64,000 bases of DNA from Triangularia verruculosa. Taxonomy: Eukaryota; Ascomycota; Sordariomycetes; Sordariales; Podosporaceae. The stretch spans positions 248,001-312,000 of the forward strand of contig MU863877.1 in NCBI GenBank assembly GCA_033296885.1, given 5' to 3'. Positions 54,643 through 64,000 of the stretch are shown in pieces. The notes beneath the pieces are model-generated. The model was not told where the DNA came from. It saw only the letters and a list, made by a program, of their open reading frames with translations, and did not search any database. A program made the translations under genes and the position numbers. Every line of letters begins with the position of its first letter. Within the stretch, counting starts at the first letter, position 1.

Positions 54643-57300
54643 TCAGACCAAGTGAACAGTACTCTTCTCCAACCTCCTCAACACCTCCTCCACCTTATTC
54701 CCAAACAACCGACCAACCCCCAGCCTCTCATAACAATTATCTCGCCCACCAACGTCTGTCCTCGCCCTCAGGTACAGCACCTGAAAAGCCGTGTGCATAT
54801 TACTCCAGTTAGCAAACCCAAACCCTCCCCGGTGCATAATATTCGATATCTGCGTCATAAACAAAGCATAGATTGTCTCGGTGCCGCCGCCTTCAAACAC
54901 CTCATCCTCCTGAAAGTCCGGGTGCTCGATCGATGCCCAACCTGTGATAACACCCGGGTCCGCCTCGGCTGCCACGCCACGCCACATGTCTCGACCGAAA
55001 TCAAGGTTATGATCCGTTAGCAAGGCGGCGGTGTCGGTATCTCCCTCATTTGTAAAGTGTCTGCTAATCTGGACAGGCATGAGAAATCCACGGATGGGGA
55101 GGATGGCAAAGCGGCTGTCATTGCTGTGCTTTATGTCCGGATTTGCTCCGGGGTCTTGAGGCAAGATCCGTTCAAAGAGAGGATTCCAGGTTTTGGGATC
55201 AACAGGCACGAAGACCACCTTTTGGGCGACGGAGCACAGGTCGGTAGTGTTGGAATTCTCATCATCCCATTGCACCCTCATGCCTTGCTTCAGTTCAAAT
55301 CCCTTGTTGTTAACGATTTTGTTGCCTTGATCGTCAACCATGTATTCCCCCATCGACGCCCACGACCACGTCGGGATTCCCGCCACTCGGACCCGTAATC
55401 CTTGCTGAGACTGTTCCCAGAGCAGAGGGGAGACAGGTCCAGTCCAGTACCCGCAAGCATACTCGTATGAGTAAGGCTGGCCAAAAACCTCATCGGTTAT
55501 GGTGCTGACCTGGCGACTAGCTGCCGTCTGTTGCTGACGTCTCTCTCTCAGCATCGGCTCTAGCGCGGCTCCGAACTCCCTGGCAATACCAGCAAGGGCA
55601 ACAAGCCGGTCCTGTTCAATAAACGAAATCTCAAGACCGGCATAACCTTCCACAACCGTGATCCACGAGCTGATAACCTCGTCGAATGTATCAAAGCTAA
55701 GCTCCAGGTCATGCTTGAAGGCCTTTTGAACCAGGACGGCAGGCTCATCGGTTTGGGGAGAAAACCGCTTCAGTACCCGATCCCCATTCGGTACCTCTGG
55801 AGCCGAGCTCTGACAGTGTATAAACACGCCGGAGCTGGATCGAGAGAAGGCAAGCAATCGGCGGCTAAGCATCCATTCCTGGTAGACCCAGCCGCGGCGA
55901 AGTAGAAAAGAATTGCTGACGTTCTTGTCGTATTCTTCTGCCAACGTTGTGAGTCCTGCGCACTGGAGGTAAAAATGTCCCTTTTGCTCCCCAGATTTGT
56001 CCCGGTACGGAAGGCGAGCGACGCGGGGAATGTCGTTGACCTCGATGGTCCGGCCGAAGAGAGCGTTGCCGTCGACGTCGGCCGCGGCGATGGTGAGCCA
56101 AGCGAATTGGTAGTAGTCGGCCATTTTCATGGCTTCTCTCTTCCAGTCAGCCTCGTCGTCCTGGATAATGCACACTGAATCAATCCAGATGTATTTGACG
56201 CCGAGGTGAAACGACAGAGTGCAAGCATGGGCGAACAGATCGGTGTAGGGGGCTGCTGTACCGATGTTGCAGTCATCAGGAGGGTGTTGGTCGCATTGTC
56301 CAGTCCGGCATTTGTAGTTCGCCTTTAGGGTGTTGGATAGCTCGGTGATGCCGTCGAGCCAACGATGACTGAGTGCGATGTATTTGCCGGTCTGTCCCTC
56401 TGTTTCACGAAGGATGAATTTTGGTGACCCCGGACCTGGGAGATTGGTGTTGGAAACCCATTGGACCTCTATGCACCTTCGTGGAAGCGGTGCGTTCTCT
56501 GGATCGATGTCCTGACATCCAGAAAGTGTCTTGCGACATTCGGGATGATCCTTTAGACACTTGGCGTGCCAACTTTTGATGCTTCCCAGGTAATCCCATG
56601 ACCATGAATATGTTTGAGAAATCACATGGCCAGTGATATCTTGAGAGATATTCGCTGGCGATCCTAAGAGTCCATTTTCGAGTCAGCTGCAAGTCGAGAG
56701 GTATGCCAGGTAGGTGGCTGGTCGGTCAGTGAACTCACCCACGTCGGCGGCTACGTTGAAATTGATGGTGCGGGTAGGCCGAGGAAAGAAAGAGCAGTTA
56801 AGGAACTCGGCCCCTAATATCTCAAGTCCGCCAAACGCCGATGTCGACACACAAGCATGCAGCTTTGTGATTCTCATGGCGTCCAGACTCTCCCCAGCAG
56901 ACCTACTGACCCAGAAATGAACCCAGAGCGGACCTCGCATCCATGCTTCAATATAGCGACGATTAAGCTGAGAAAAGGTCCGGGGCAACCGTTTAAAAAT
57001 GGAATCACCGGCCCTTTTCTGGACTGCCAGGCGTACATAGTCGGATAAGATATCGTTCTTGACAAATTCATTTGCCAAGAGCATGTGTTCAAGAAGCAGC
57101 GAGCAAAAGGAACAGCTCTGGCTTTGGAGAGCTGCGTCGATGACATCCGAGAAAAGGTACCCCCGATACTTATAGCTGCCTTCGGTAAACGTTTGGATGT
57201 CGAAGCTTTGGCATCGTGGGCAGAGCGGTGTAACTGGGGTTGTCAAAGAATTGTTAGGAAACAGCGGGGCCAAGCTTTGATGTGAAGCCATCGTGGACAT
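54643..57300 (-). CDS. HET-domain protein (heterokaryon incompatibility)
   Basis: HET domains are TIR-related modules that trigger incompatibility cell death in filamentous ascomycetes. Exons 57300-56739 and 56663-54643 with a 75-bp intron (GTGAGT...CTCTTAG) give 860 aa. The N-terminus has the usual Cys-rich opening (PLCPRCQSFDIQTF, SCSFCSLLLEHM). The HET domain begins at KYIALSHRWLDG, continues through LGVKYIWIDSVCIIQDDEADWKREAMKMADYY and WLTIAAADV, and ends near RRGWVYQEWMLSRRLLAF. A long C-terminal region includes PTWSWASMGEYM, typical of this family. No NTPase, WD or ankyrin domain is fused. A different first exon is possible (57535-57340, intron 57339-57234; see finding). Confidence 0.92.
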
Positions 57301-57730
57301 CCAGTCACATGCAAGTAGAATGAAAGGATCACAACTTACGCGACACGATATCTCGCAGAAGGAGACTTTTCACCTGGCTTTTGAGCTGATATTGATCTTT
57401 TTGGCCATCAAATGAAGGGTCATGCGAGATGGAGCTAGGGCTGCAGCCACAGCGTTGGAAGGGACCCTCGAGCAACGAAATAGGCAGGAAAGAGGCACAA
57501 GGTAAATTGCTAAGAGTTTTCATATTTAGCTGCATGACCCCCTTTCGAGAGCCTCGTCTTCCCACACCAACATTAAATCTCTATCAACTGTGTCTTGAAT
57601 ACCATGCCTCTCTTGAGAAAGTCGTACTTGCTTAGCTGGTGGATGGACTCCCAGCTCTCGGTTCTACGCATCATATTGGCAACACCCTAGAACCCACGTC
57701 TCGGTGCTCGAAAACAATTGATCATTCGCC
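57301..57730. promoter_or_regulatory. Short divergent promoter, HET gene / polytopic membrane gene
   Basis: 430 bp (about 195 bp if the alternative HET first exon at 57340-57535 is used) separate two divergent starts, so the two genes probably share regulatory DNA. No specific site was identified. Confidence 0.4.
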
Positions 57731-59223
57731 ATGGCCAAGCACAGAGGACTTCGTTCCATTCGATGGGCCATCATCCTCTCCTCAATCATCTCCTTTATCA
57801 AATCCTTCGGGCTATTCCTCTCAATTCACCACAATCAGTTGGGCGGTGTAGTTCTCGAATTAGCTGACATTCCCAACGAGCAGTCCCGGCGCCTCTTTCA
57901 AGTACGAAAGGTTTTGTGTGCTATCCAGCTGGCTATCGCCGTACCCGGAATGGTATATTTTGCCCATTTCTGGTGGCACATCAATAAAACCCAACTGCGC
58001 AGTGCCCTTGTACTTATCGCTGCTGTTTCTGGCCTGTCTATTGCCGCTGCGAATATCTTGATGGCGACGATAGCCACGAGAATGCTGAACAAAATGAAGC
58101 CTGAAACTCCAGAGGATGTTCAAGAGGGCTACAGGGGGCTTGCGAGGTTGCATATGTGGTTTTCCACTGGGGTGCTCTGTGCTACTGCCATTGATAGTAT
58201 CATTCAAGGGGTCGCCGTCGCCTTTTGGGCGTGGTTATTTCCTCCTCGTTGGAGGGTCCCTAATCGATACAGGCCCGTCGTCCAAGTCAAGAAAAGAGGA
58301 AACCTTGAGGGTCTGGACGCGTATCAAATGAGAGCCCATGAACGAGGAATGGTGGACGGCGGTTCCATGCTAGCACAACTATTTACGCGGCATGAGAAAC
58401 TTAGACCAGAAGGTCCACTGAGAACTGACACGTACATCAATTTGGTAAGCCGTGCATCTTCAAGATTACTTCAGTGCTATCTGCTAAAGAATCTCATTCC
58501 ACTCACACATAATAGGGTTTAAAGAGGAGGCATTCCGTCGAGCTAGACCAAAGTGACAGCGTTTCCACGGCCTCTTCCATTACTGGACCGAAATTCCACT
58601 CAGCTACGCGATACTGGGCCGACAAAGGCGATGCTGGTCGTCAAATCGGGTTCGTCTGGTGGTCAACTATGGCCGTAGTTGGTACCACAATCCCTGGGCT
58701 CTATTACAGGCTCGTGAGAGCGTCAACAAAGGGCCGAGAGATAAGCTCCAAAGAACTTGGGTAAGCAGCAACCTGTCATCTTTCTAAACTATCATCAGTT
58801 CAAACCATAACTCTAACTGCTACAAATCACATTACCAGACACTCGATAACAACCGTTGTCTGTGCCATGATTCTCGCCGGTACCATGGTCACCCACATGG
58901 CTCTCATCCAGTTCAAAGTGGCGCCAAGCAAGACATTGCTATGGAAGTTGACCGTTGACAGGAGTCTCAGCTTGTGTTCGGCCCCCGCAATGCTAGTTGG
59001 CTTCCTCTTGTCCGCCGGCCTCCTCCTGGAACCTTTACCTACCCTCGATAACAGCGACATACCGGATGTTTCTCTTACCAACTTGAACCCAATCATATGT
59101 ACTGGACTTGCCACATTTTTTTTCCTCTGCAAAATTGGGGTTGCATTGTATTATTACTTCTTCTGTGAAGATCGAAGGCCTGAGGGATCAAGTGTGTACA
59201 GGGGAGTGATAGCGATACTGTAA
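57731..59223 (+). CDS. Polytopic membrane protein, unrecognised
   Basis: Three exons, 57731-58444, 58516-58760 and 58839-59223 (introns 71 and 78 bp, phases 0 and 2), give 447 aa. About eight membrane segments can be seen, for example IILSSIISFIKSFGLFLSI, VLCAIQLAIAVPGMVYFAHF, ALVLIAAVSGLSIAAANIL, a segment around SIIQGVAVAFWAWLF, QIGFVWWSTMAVVGTTIPGLY, VVCAMILAGTMVTHMALI, SAPAMLVGFLLSAGLLL and ICTGLATFFFLCKIGVALYYYFF. A cytoplasmic-type Ser-rich loop (RRHSVELDQSDSVSTASSITG) lies in the middle. The start MAKHRGLRSIRW has the context GCCATGG. No transporter signature is recognised. It is divergent from the HET gene. Confidence 0.8.
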
Positions 59224-59830
59224 GGGTACGAGATCTCATAGAATTGACCGGGTGAAATAGGCAGTGAGGGCGCACCTCATATTTTTATAGAGGTTCTGTA
59301 ATAATAGCAATAGAGGAAAGCATGTCGAGGTATGCTCATTAAAACGCCTGTCGGTTGCATAAAAGGCACGATGGCATGAAAAAGTGCAAGTACCTACACA
59401 CAACCCTAACCCTTCTTTGAGGTTTGCTATAAAGGGCTGCCTAAACTGAGACCACTTGCCACCAACTGGCCAACGCTTACAGCCGAAAGCTTCCCTCAGG
59501 CCTGGCAGATGACGCGGCAGCCTGACGAAAGCCTCTATTATGAACTCGGGCACGGAGTGAATAGCTGATGTGTGAGCTGTCTATTGGAGTTCTGGACGGT
59601 TCTGTCTTTGTTTTTCAACTTTAGCAGCTATTTCTAATCACAAAAACATCTTCTTTTTCCTTCTTCTTCACGTCCATTCCTTCCACTCAGTGAAGCCGAG
59701 TTAAGGTTTCCGCCTCGGTCTGATACGAAGTCTAAGATACAGCAAACCAAATCCCTTCCTTACTCACCACCTCACATGAACAACAATCCAGTAAATTTTG
59801 CGAAGAGATTGAGGAAAAGGTCGACCAAAA
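59224..59830. other. Intergenic upstream of WSS1
   Basis: 600 bp. CCCTAACCCT occurs at 59404-59413, about 420 bp before the WSS1 ATG; CTTCTTTTTCC-rich leader sequence at 59650-59700. No gene. Confidence 0.5.
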
Positions 59831-61444
59831 ATGGGGCGAGAACTCCCACGGGAGATAGACTCCTGCATCGGCTCTTACACTCATCTCCATGACTTCCCCC
59901 GCCAAGATGAGGCCCTCCACATACTCAAACGGATCGCCTCCGTCGTCAAGCCCATCATGAGAGCCCGACACTGGAAAGTAGGTCAGCTATGCGAGTTCTA
60001 TCCAGACCAAACCAACCTCCTCGGTCTCAACTACAACCGGGGTCAGCGAATCCTCCTTCGCCTCCGCTATGCCGGAGACAGAAGCCAGTTCTTACCGTTT
60101 GAGCAAGTAATGGACACCATGCTCCACGAGCTATCTCACATCGTCCACGGCCCCCACGACCGAGTCTTCCACGCCCTCTGGGATCAACTCAGAGAGGAAC
60201 TTGAAGGCCTATTCATGAAGGGTTACACGGGCGAGGGCTTCCTCTCCAAGGGCCACAAACTAGGCGGCCAAGTCCCTTACTCCGAAATCCAACGGATAGC
60301 TCGCGCCGAAGCCGAAAAGCGCAAGGCAGAGAGAGAAGCTAAGAGAAAGAGCAGCGGTCACAAGCTCGGCGGCTCAAAGCCGCCATCAGGCCGAAGCATC
60401 AGGAATATCATCGCCGATTCTGTCGAGCGACGCAATCGTACTGACATAGGCTGTGGAAACGAGAGTCGCAACGAGGAGGAAATCCGTCAGATCTCAGAGA
60501 CCTGGCAGCAGAATGGGTTCAGGACCAAAGCCGAAGAGGACGCAGCTAACGAGGCAGCCATTGCCCAAGCTCTCTGGGAACTTGTACAAGAGGATGAAAA
60601 GCGGAAATACGGCAGCTCTTACGTTCCGCCAACCGCTCAGAATCCGTATGGAAACGGTGGAGGGAGTATCGTCAACGGCGGTGAAGGCACCAGCAATGGT
60701 GGTGGCTACTACCCTCCTCAACAACAACCAGCACCGCGCTCCCGCCCAGATAGCTACTACCCTCCACCACAACGACCAAACAGCACCACTTACCCACCCC
60801 CTCAACAACAACCACCATCTTCCCTCTCCCGCCCAGCAAGCACAATAACAGAGTACTACTCCCCCCAGCCCCCCATAATCGGCGACGGCTACCTCGGCGG
60901 TCCAGCCTATAACCCCCCCCAACCTCCTCGCCCGCCCCCAATCCCCACCGCAACCCGCCCACCGACAAGCCCCCGACCCCCCTCACCACCCCCCGACCAA
61001 GAAGCCTACTGGGAGTGCCAAACCTGCACCTACCACAACTCGCTCCACCGCCCCCAGAACTGCGAGATGTGTTCCTCTCCTGGTCCAGCCCTTGATCCCT
61101 CCTCTACCACCACCACCAACACCGCCAACTCCTCCTCTTCTTCCCGACAACCACCCCAACAAACACCCCCCCGCCGCCCACAGCAACAACAACAACCGGA
61201 AATCATCGACCTGACCTCCAGCCCCCCCGTCCCTCCCCGCCACAACAACAGCAAGCCGCCGGAACCAAACCCTCGCCGGAGCAGCAGGAACCCGTTTGGG
61301 AACAGCACCAGTAGCACCAACAAGAGGAGCTCGACGAGCCAGCCGAAGCCGCAGCCGACGTGGTGGGGGTGTTCGTGCGGGAATCGGATGGAGGCTCAGT
61401 GGTGGATGTGTAATGTCTGTGGGAAGATCAAGGATTCTTCTTAG
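59831..61444 (+). CDS. WSS1: WLM-domain metalloprotease for DNA-protein crosslink repair
   Basis: Wss1 cleaves proteins covalently trapped on DNA, acting with Cdc48 and SUMO; it is the yeast counterpart of SPRTN. Single exon, 537 aa. The WLM protease domain spans about 5-150, with the zinc site HELSHIVHGPH (His99, Glu100, His103, His109) followed by DRVFHALWDQLREEL. The linker is Pro/Gln-rich. A RanBP2-type zinc finger (WECQTCTYHNSLHRPQNCEMC, in two halves) lies at about 395-417, a SUMO-interaction motif EIIDLTSSP at about 457-465, and a second CxC-x-CxxC finger (WGCSCGN, WWMCNVCGK) closes the protein. The start is the first ATG of the conserved frame. Codons turn G-ending only in the last 150 bp. 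Confidence 0.95.
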   Translation: MGRELPREIDSCIGSYTHLHDFPRQDEALHILKRIASVVKPIMRARHWKVGQLCEFYPDQTNLLGLNYNRGQRILLRLRYAGDRSQFLPFEQVMDTMLHELSHIVHGPHDRVFHALWDQLREELEGLFMKGYTGEGFLSKGHKLGGQVPYSEIQRIARAEAEKRKAEREAKRKSSGHKLGGSKPPSGRSIRNIIADSVERRNRTDIGCGNESRNEEEIRQISETWQQNGFRTKAEEDAANEAAIAQALWELVQEDEKRKYGSSYVPPTAQNPYGNGGGSIVNGGEGTSNGGGYYPPQQQPAPRSRPDSYYPPPQRPNSTTYPPPQQQPPSSLSRPASTITEYYSPQPPIIGDGYLGGPAYNPPQPPRPPPIPTATRPPTSPRPPSPPPDQEAYWECQTCTYHNSLHRPQNCEMCSSPGPALDPSSTTTTNTANSSSSSRQPPQQTPPRRPQQQQQPEIIDLTSSPPVPPRHNNSKPPEPNPRRSSRNPFGNSTSSTNKRSSTSQPKPQPTWWGCSCGNRMEAQWWMCNVCGKIKDSS

Positions 61445-61868
61445 GTTGATGTTTGGGCAGTGTGGGCTGGCACATTGTCTTGAGGCTTGCCGAGGCTTTC
61501 CAGGCCACGGGGGGTTTCACTCCAATCATACCTCTTAGACGATAAGAAGAGGGGAGGAATGGATCTGTATAATATCATCGAGTTTAGCAGTGAGACAGAC
61601 ACGGGCAAACTATTTAAATAGATGAGAAAAACCAGCAAATTCGCCTTCATAAAAACCTGGAATATTGCCAATGGTATGGTCCTGGGGGGGTTGTTCATTA
61701 CAAGAAGAATATGTACATTACCCTGTCCTCTTCAACTACTCGAATCCATAAATTCCCAGGAAAAATAAAAAAATCCAAGAACCTCCTCACCAGTCATTCC
61801 CAAGAAAAACCAACCCCCAATACCAAAGCGCTCCATCCCCCTCAAAAAGCACATCATCCTCCTCCTCA
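61445..61868. other. Intergenic, convergent WSS1 / SHR3
   Basis: 424 bp of 3' flanks; nothing definite is seen. Confidence 0.5.
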
Positions 61869-62616
61869 CTAAATATCCTTCTTCTTCTCCTCCGCCTCCT
61901 CCTTCTCCTCCTCCTCCTCATCCGTCACCATCACCGGCTTCCCCCTCTCCACCCACGCCGCATAATCCTCGCTCTCCCTCTTCTCCGCATACCACTGCCC
62001 CGCCTGCAGCACCAGCACCCCCACCAGCACAAACGCCAAAATCGTATGGCTCGCGCTCAGCACCCTCAAGCTCTCCTCTCTCGTCAACTCAACCTCCCCC
62101 GTCAGCGGGCCCGTGTGCAGAACCCTCTCCCCTTCTTCATTACCTCCATCTCCTAACTGCTCGGCTAGCGCGTTCATGGGTGTGACTACATTGGTAATGT
62201 AGACGCCCGCCGCGATGAGATAGAGCAAGAGGGAGCCGCCGTCAAACAAGAAATTGGACTCGGATGCGCGGTAGAGCTTGGTGAAGAAGCCGAGGAAGCC
62301 GACGGCGATGATGAGGTGGAGGAGGCGGGAGATTAGAGGGGGGGCGGCGTGCATGAAGCGGAGGTGGGTTTCGATTTGGGAGATGTGCAGGGGGGTGACG
62401 GGGTTGGGGGACCAGAGGAGGGGGAAGTCGTAGGGGAAGGAGGCGAAGAGGATGCCGAGGAAGAAGCAGATGGCTGGGTACATGGAAGTGTTAGTATATA
62501 GGGAGAGGGGAGAGGAGAGGGGGAAGAGACGTACGGCCGATGATGAGAAAGGTCGCGAAGGAGCCGGAGCCTCGGTAGTTTTTGGACATGGTGGTTTTGT
62601 CGGGGTCGAGTTTCAT
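61869..62616 (-). CDS. SHR3: ER packaging chaperone Shr3
   Basis: Shr3 is an ER membrane chaperone needed for amino-acid permeases to fold and leave the ER. Exons 62616-62535 and 62473-61869 with a 61-bp intron (GTACGT...CCCAG) give 228 aa; an in-frame ATG at 62589 would give 219. Four membrane segments: SFATFLIIGPICFFLGILFASF, LISRLLHLIIAVGFLGFF, SLLLYLIAAGVYITNVV and TILAFVLVGVLVLQAGQWY, with the conserved PYDFPLLW after the first. The tail is very acidic and basic (DEEEEEKEEAEEKKK), as in Shr3 proteins, where it interacts with COPII. The intron lies inside the first membrane segment. Confidence 0.9.
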
Positions 62617-63255
62617 TTTGGTGGTTGTATGTATGAAGACAGATGGTGTGGTGGAGAGTCTTTGCTATGTCGTCGCGGGGTGGTAGGAACGAGAAAAGTA
62701 GCGCGGGTCCCTTCTCGCAGAGGCTTTGTCGTTGTTACTCTGTTGTTACTCTGTACAAAGTATCCCAAATAGTCCGAAGAGATGCGTACGTCCCAAGCGC
62801 GCAAGGCCCGGGCTGTCTATCTCGCGGTGGTGAAGAGGTTGCAGCAGCAAAGAAGCTCAAAAAAGAAGCTCCTGTGCCCGCGATAACTGGGCTTGCCAAA
62901 AGCCAAGCTTCCCGCTGCGCTGTGTGACATTGGCTTGGACCCCACTCTTGCCGAGCTCTGGGGATGACGAAATGCCACCGTGCCCGAAAGCTAAGGTATC
63001 CTTAAAAGTGGGGATAATTGCTTATCAAGGGTGCTTATCAATTACACGGCTGACCAGGCTGACCAACATCTTCAACTTCAACAAATCATCACTGTTATCG
63101 CGGAATGCTTGAACACTCTTTAAGTGACGGACAGCGAAGATACTAAAACATCACAAGCTGGTCTTGAGAATCAACGAACGATTGAGAGAGGAAATGTCTA
63201 TTGGCTTAAATATTCACAAACAATGGCCGACCTAGCATCACCATATACATCCAAA
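62617..63255. other. Intergenic, SHR3 5' side / aldo-keto reductase 3' side
   Basis: 640 bp; both genes are on the minus strand. No gene or clear motif. Confidence 0.5.
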
Positions 63256-64000
63256 TTACTCATTCCCCAACATTTCCATCCCATGCTCATTGTACCTCTC
63301 CCCCACAACCTCAAACGTCTTCAGCACCTGCTCAATCTCCTTCATGTCCTCCTCACTCAGCTCAACCTCGACCGCATTCTCCCTCACCCTCTCCGGCTTC
63401 GACGCACCAGGAATAGGAACAATCACCGGCATCCCCGGCCTCCTCGACAGCGCCAGCACCCAGTTAATCGCAATCTGCGCCGCAGTCAAACCCTTCCTCT
63501 CCGCCAGCTTCTGCACCTCTCTGACCAATTCCATATTCTTCTCAAAGACCTCTGGCTGAAACCTCGGGAGAGTCCGCCTGTAATCACCCTCGGGGATGTC
63601 GTCCCATGACTTGATCTGCCCCGTCAACATTCCCCTTCCAAGCGGGCTATACGCCAGCACCACAATCCCAAGTTCCGCACAGGCCTCAAGAACCCCGTTC
63701 TCCAAGGGCTCGGTTTGCCAGAGGGATAGTTCGACCTCCACACTCTCAATCTTGGCTACCTTGGCAGCGCGGCGGATTGTGGAGGCCGAGACCTCGCTGA
63801 GTGAGATACCGCGGATGTTGCCGTTTTCAACTTCTTTCTGGAGGGCAGCGACGGTCTCTTCAATGGGGACCTTGGGATCCTTCCTCGCTGGCTCAAACTG
63901 ATCAATCAGCCCCTTCCCACCGATCTGGCTGACCGACCGAGCGACAGATTCAGCTACGCCAGCGGGGGAGCTGTCGACGGTGAAGGACGGGGTGATGCAG
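63256..64000 (-). CDS. Aldo-keto reductase, pyridoxal-reductase-like, cut by the right edge
   Basis: C-terminal 247 residues of an aldo-keto reductase; the frame runs off the window at 64000. Seen are the lyase-like barrel strand patterns LIDQFEPARKDPKVPIEETVAAL, GNIRGISLSEVSASTIRRA, VEVELSLWQTEPLENGVLEACAELG and IVVLAYSPLGRGMLTGQI, and the cofactor-binding PVIVPIPGASKPERVRENA (NADPH phosphate site). The arrangement is closest to the AKR8/Plr1 group, which reduces pyridoxal to pyridoxine. The catalytic Tyr/His are in the missing N-terminal part. Ends GMEMLGNE. Substrate not certain; other YakC-type reductases are alternatives. Confidence 0.9.
   Translation of the reverse strand, partial: CITPSFTVDSSPAGVAESVARSVSQIGGKGLIDQFEPARKDPKVPIEETVAALQKEVENGNIRGISLSEVSASTIRRAAKVAKIESVEVELSLWQTEPLENGVLEACAELGIVVLAYSPLGRGMLTGQIKSWDDIPEGDYRRTLPRFQPEVFEKNMELVREVQKLAERKGLTAAQIAINWVLALSRRPGMPVIVPIPGASKPERVRENAVEVELSEEDMKEIEQVLKTFEVVGERYNEHGMEMLGNE

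Overview
This is nuclear DNA of a filamentous ascomycete, most likely a sordariomycete of the Sordariales type (Podospora/Chaetomium/Neurospora-like). The evidence is dense single genes with short introns (about 47-133 bp, mostly 50-75; one of 196 bp) that have GTAAGT/GTATGT-like donors and CTAAC/CTGAC branch sites, a HET-domain protein, a fungal ankyrin protein, a tyrosinase with a Cys-x-His motif, and fungal orthologues of MUS81, RIB5, PCM1, POL4, VRL1, OLA1, WSS1 and SHR3. There are no operons, rRNA, tRNA, CRISPR or recognisable transposons. Exon-intron structures were worked out by eye from splice signals, reading phase and family conservation.

Layout. 1-31 kb is mostly housekeeping: an edge-truncated unknown gene (-), riboflavin synthase RIB5 (+), the crossover endonuclease MUS81 (-) divergent from phosphoacetylglucosamine mutase PCM1 (+), a repeat-rich interval with a T22A22 palindrome, the six-exon arginine methyltransferase RMT1 (-), a Mob-family kinase activator (-) divergent from the X-family polymerase POL4 (+), a Mep2-like ammonium transporter (+) with GATA sites in its long 5' region, a VPS9-ankyrin-PX protein of the Vrl1 type (-), the OLA1 ATPase (-) divergent from a PPPDE peptidase (+), and a membrane-anchored 3beta-HSD-type dehydrogenase (-). 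31-43 kb holds a small secreted GPI-anchored-type protein, an unrecognised 763-aa protein, an RBR ubiquitin ligase and a long coiled-coil protein, all on +.

44-59.3 kb is more accessory: tyrosinase, a helical-domain/ankyrin protein without an NTPase domain, a possible small ORF, a disordered protein, a secreted aspartic protease, an unknown small protein, and a HET-domain protein divergent from a polytopic membrane protein. 59.8-64 kb returns to core genes: the DNA-protein crosslink protease WSS1, the ER permease chaperone SHR3 and an edge-truncated pyridoxal-reductase-like aldo-keto reductase.

The most striking pattern is compositional. In gene after gene, on either strand, the sense strand is C-rich (codons ending in C) in its 5' part and flips to G-rich (codons ending in G) in its 3' part, sometimes continuing beyond the stop codon. 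This creates long in-frame open stretches downstream of RIB5 and PCM1. The best candidate for an undescribed functional unit is the divergent HET-domain/polytopic membrane gene pair at 54.6-59.2 kb, but that is inference only.
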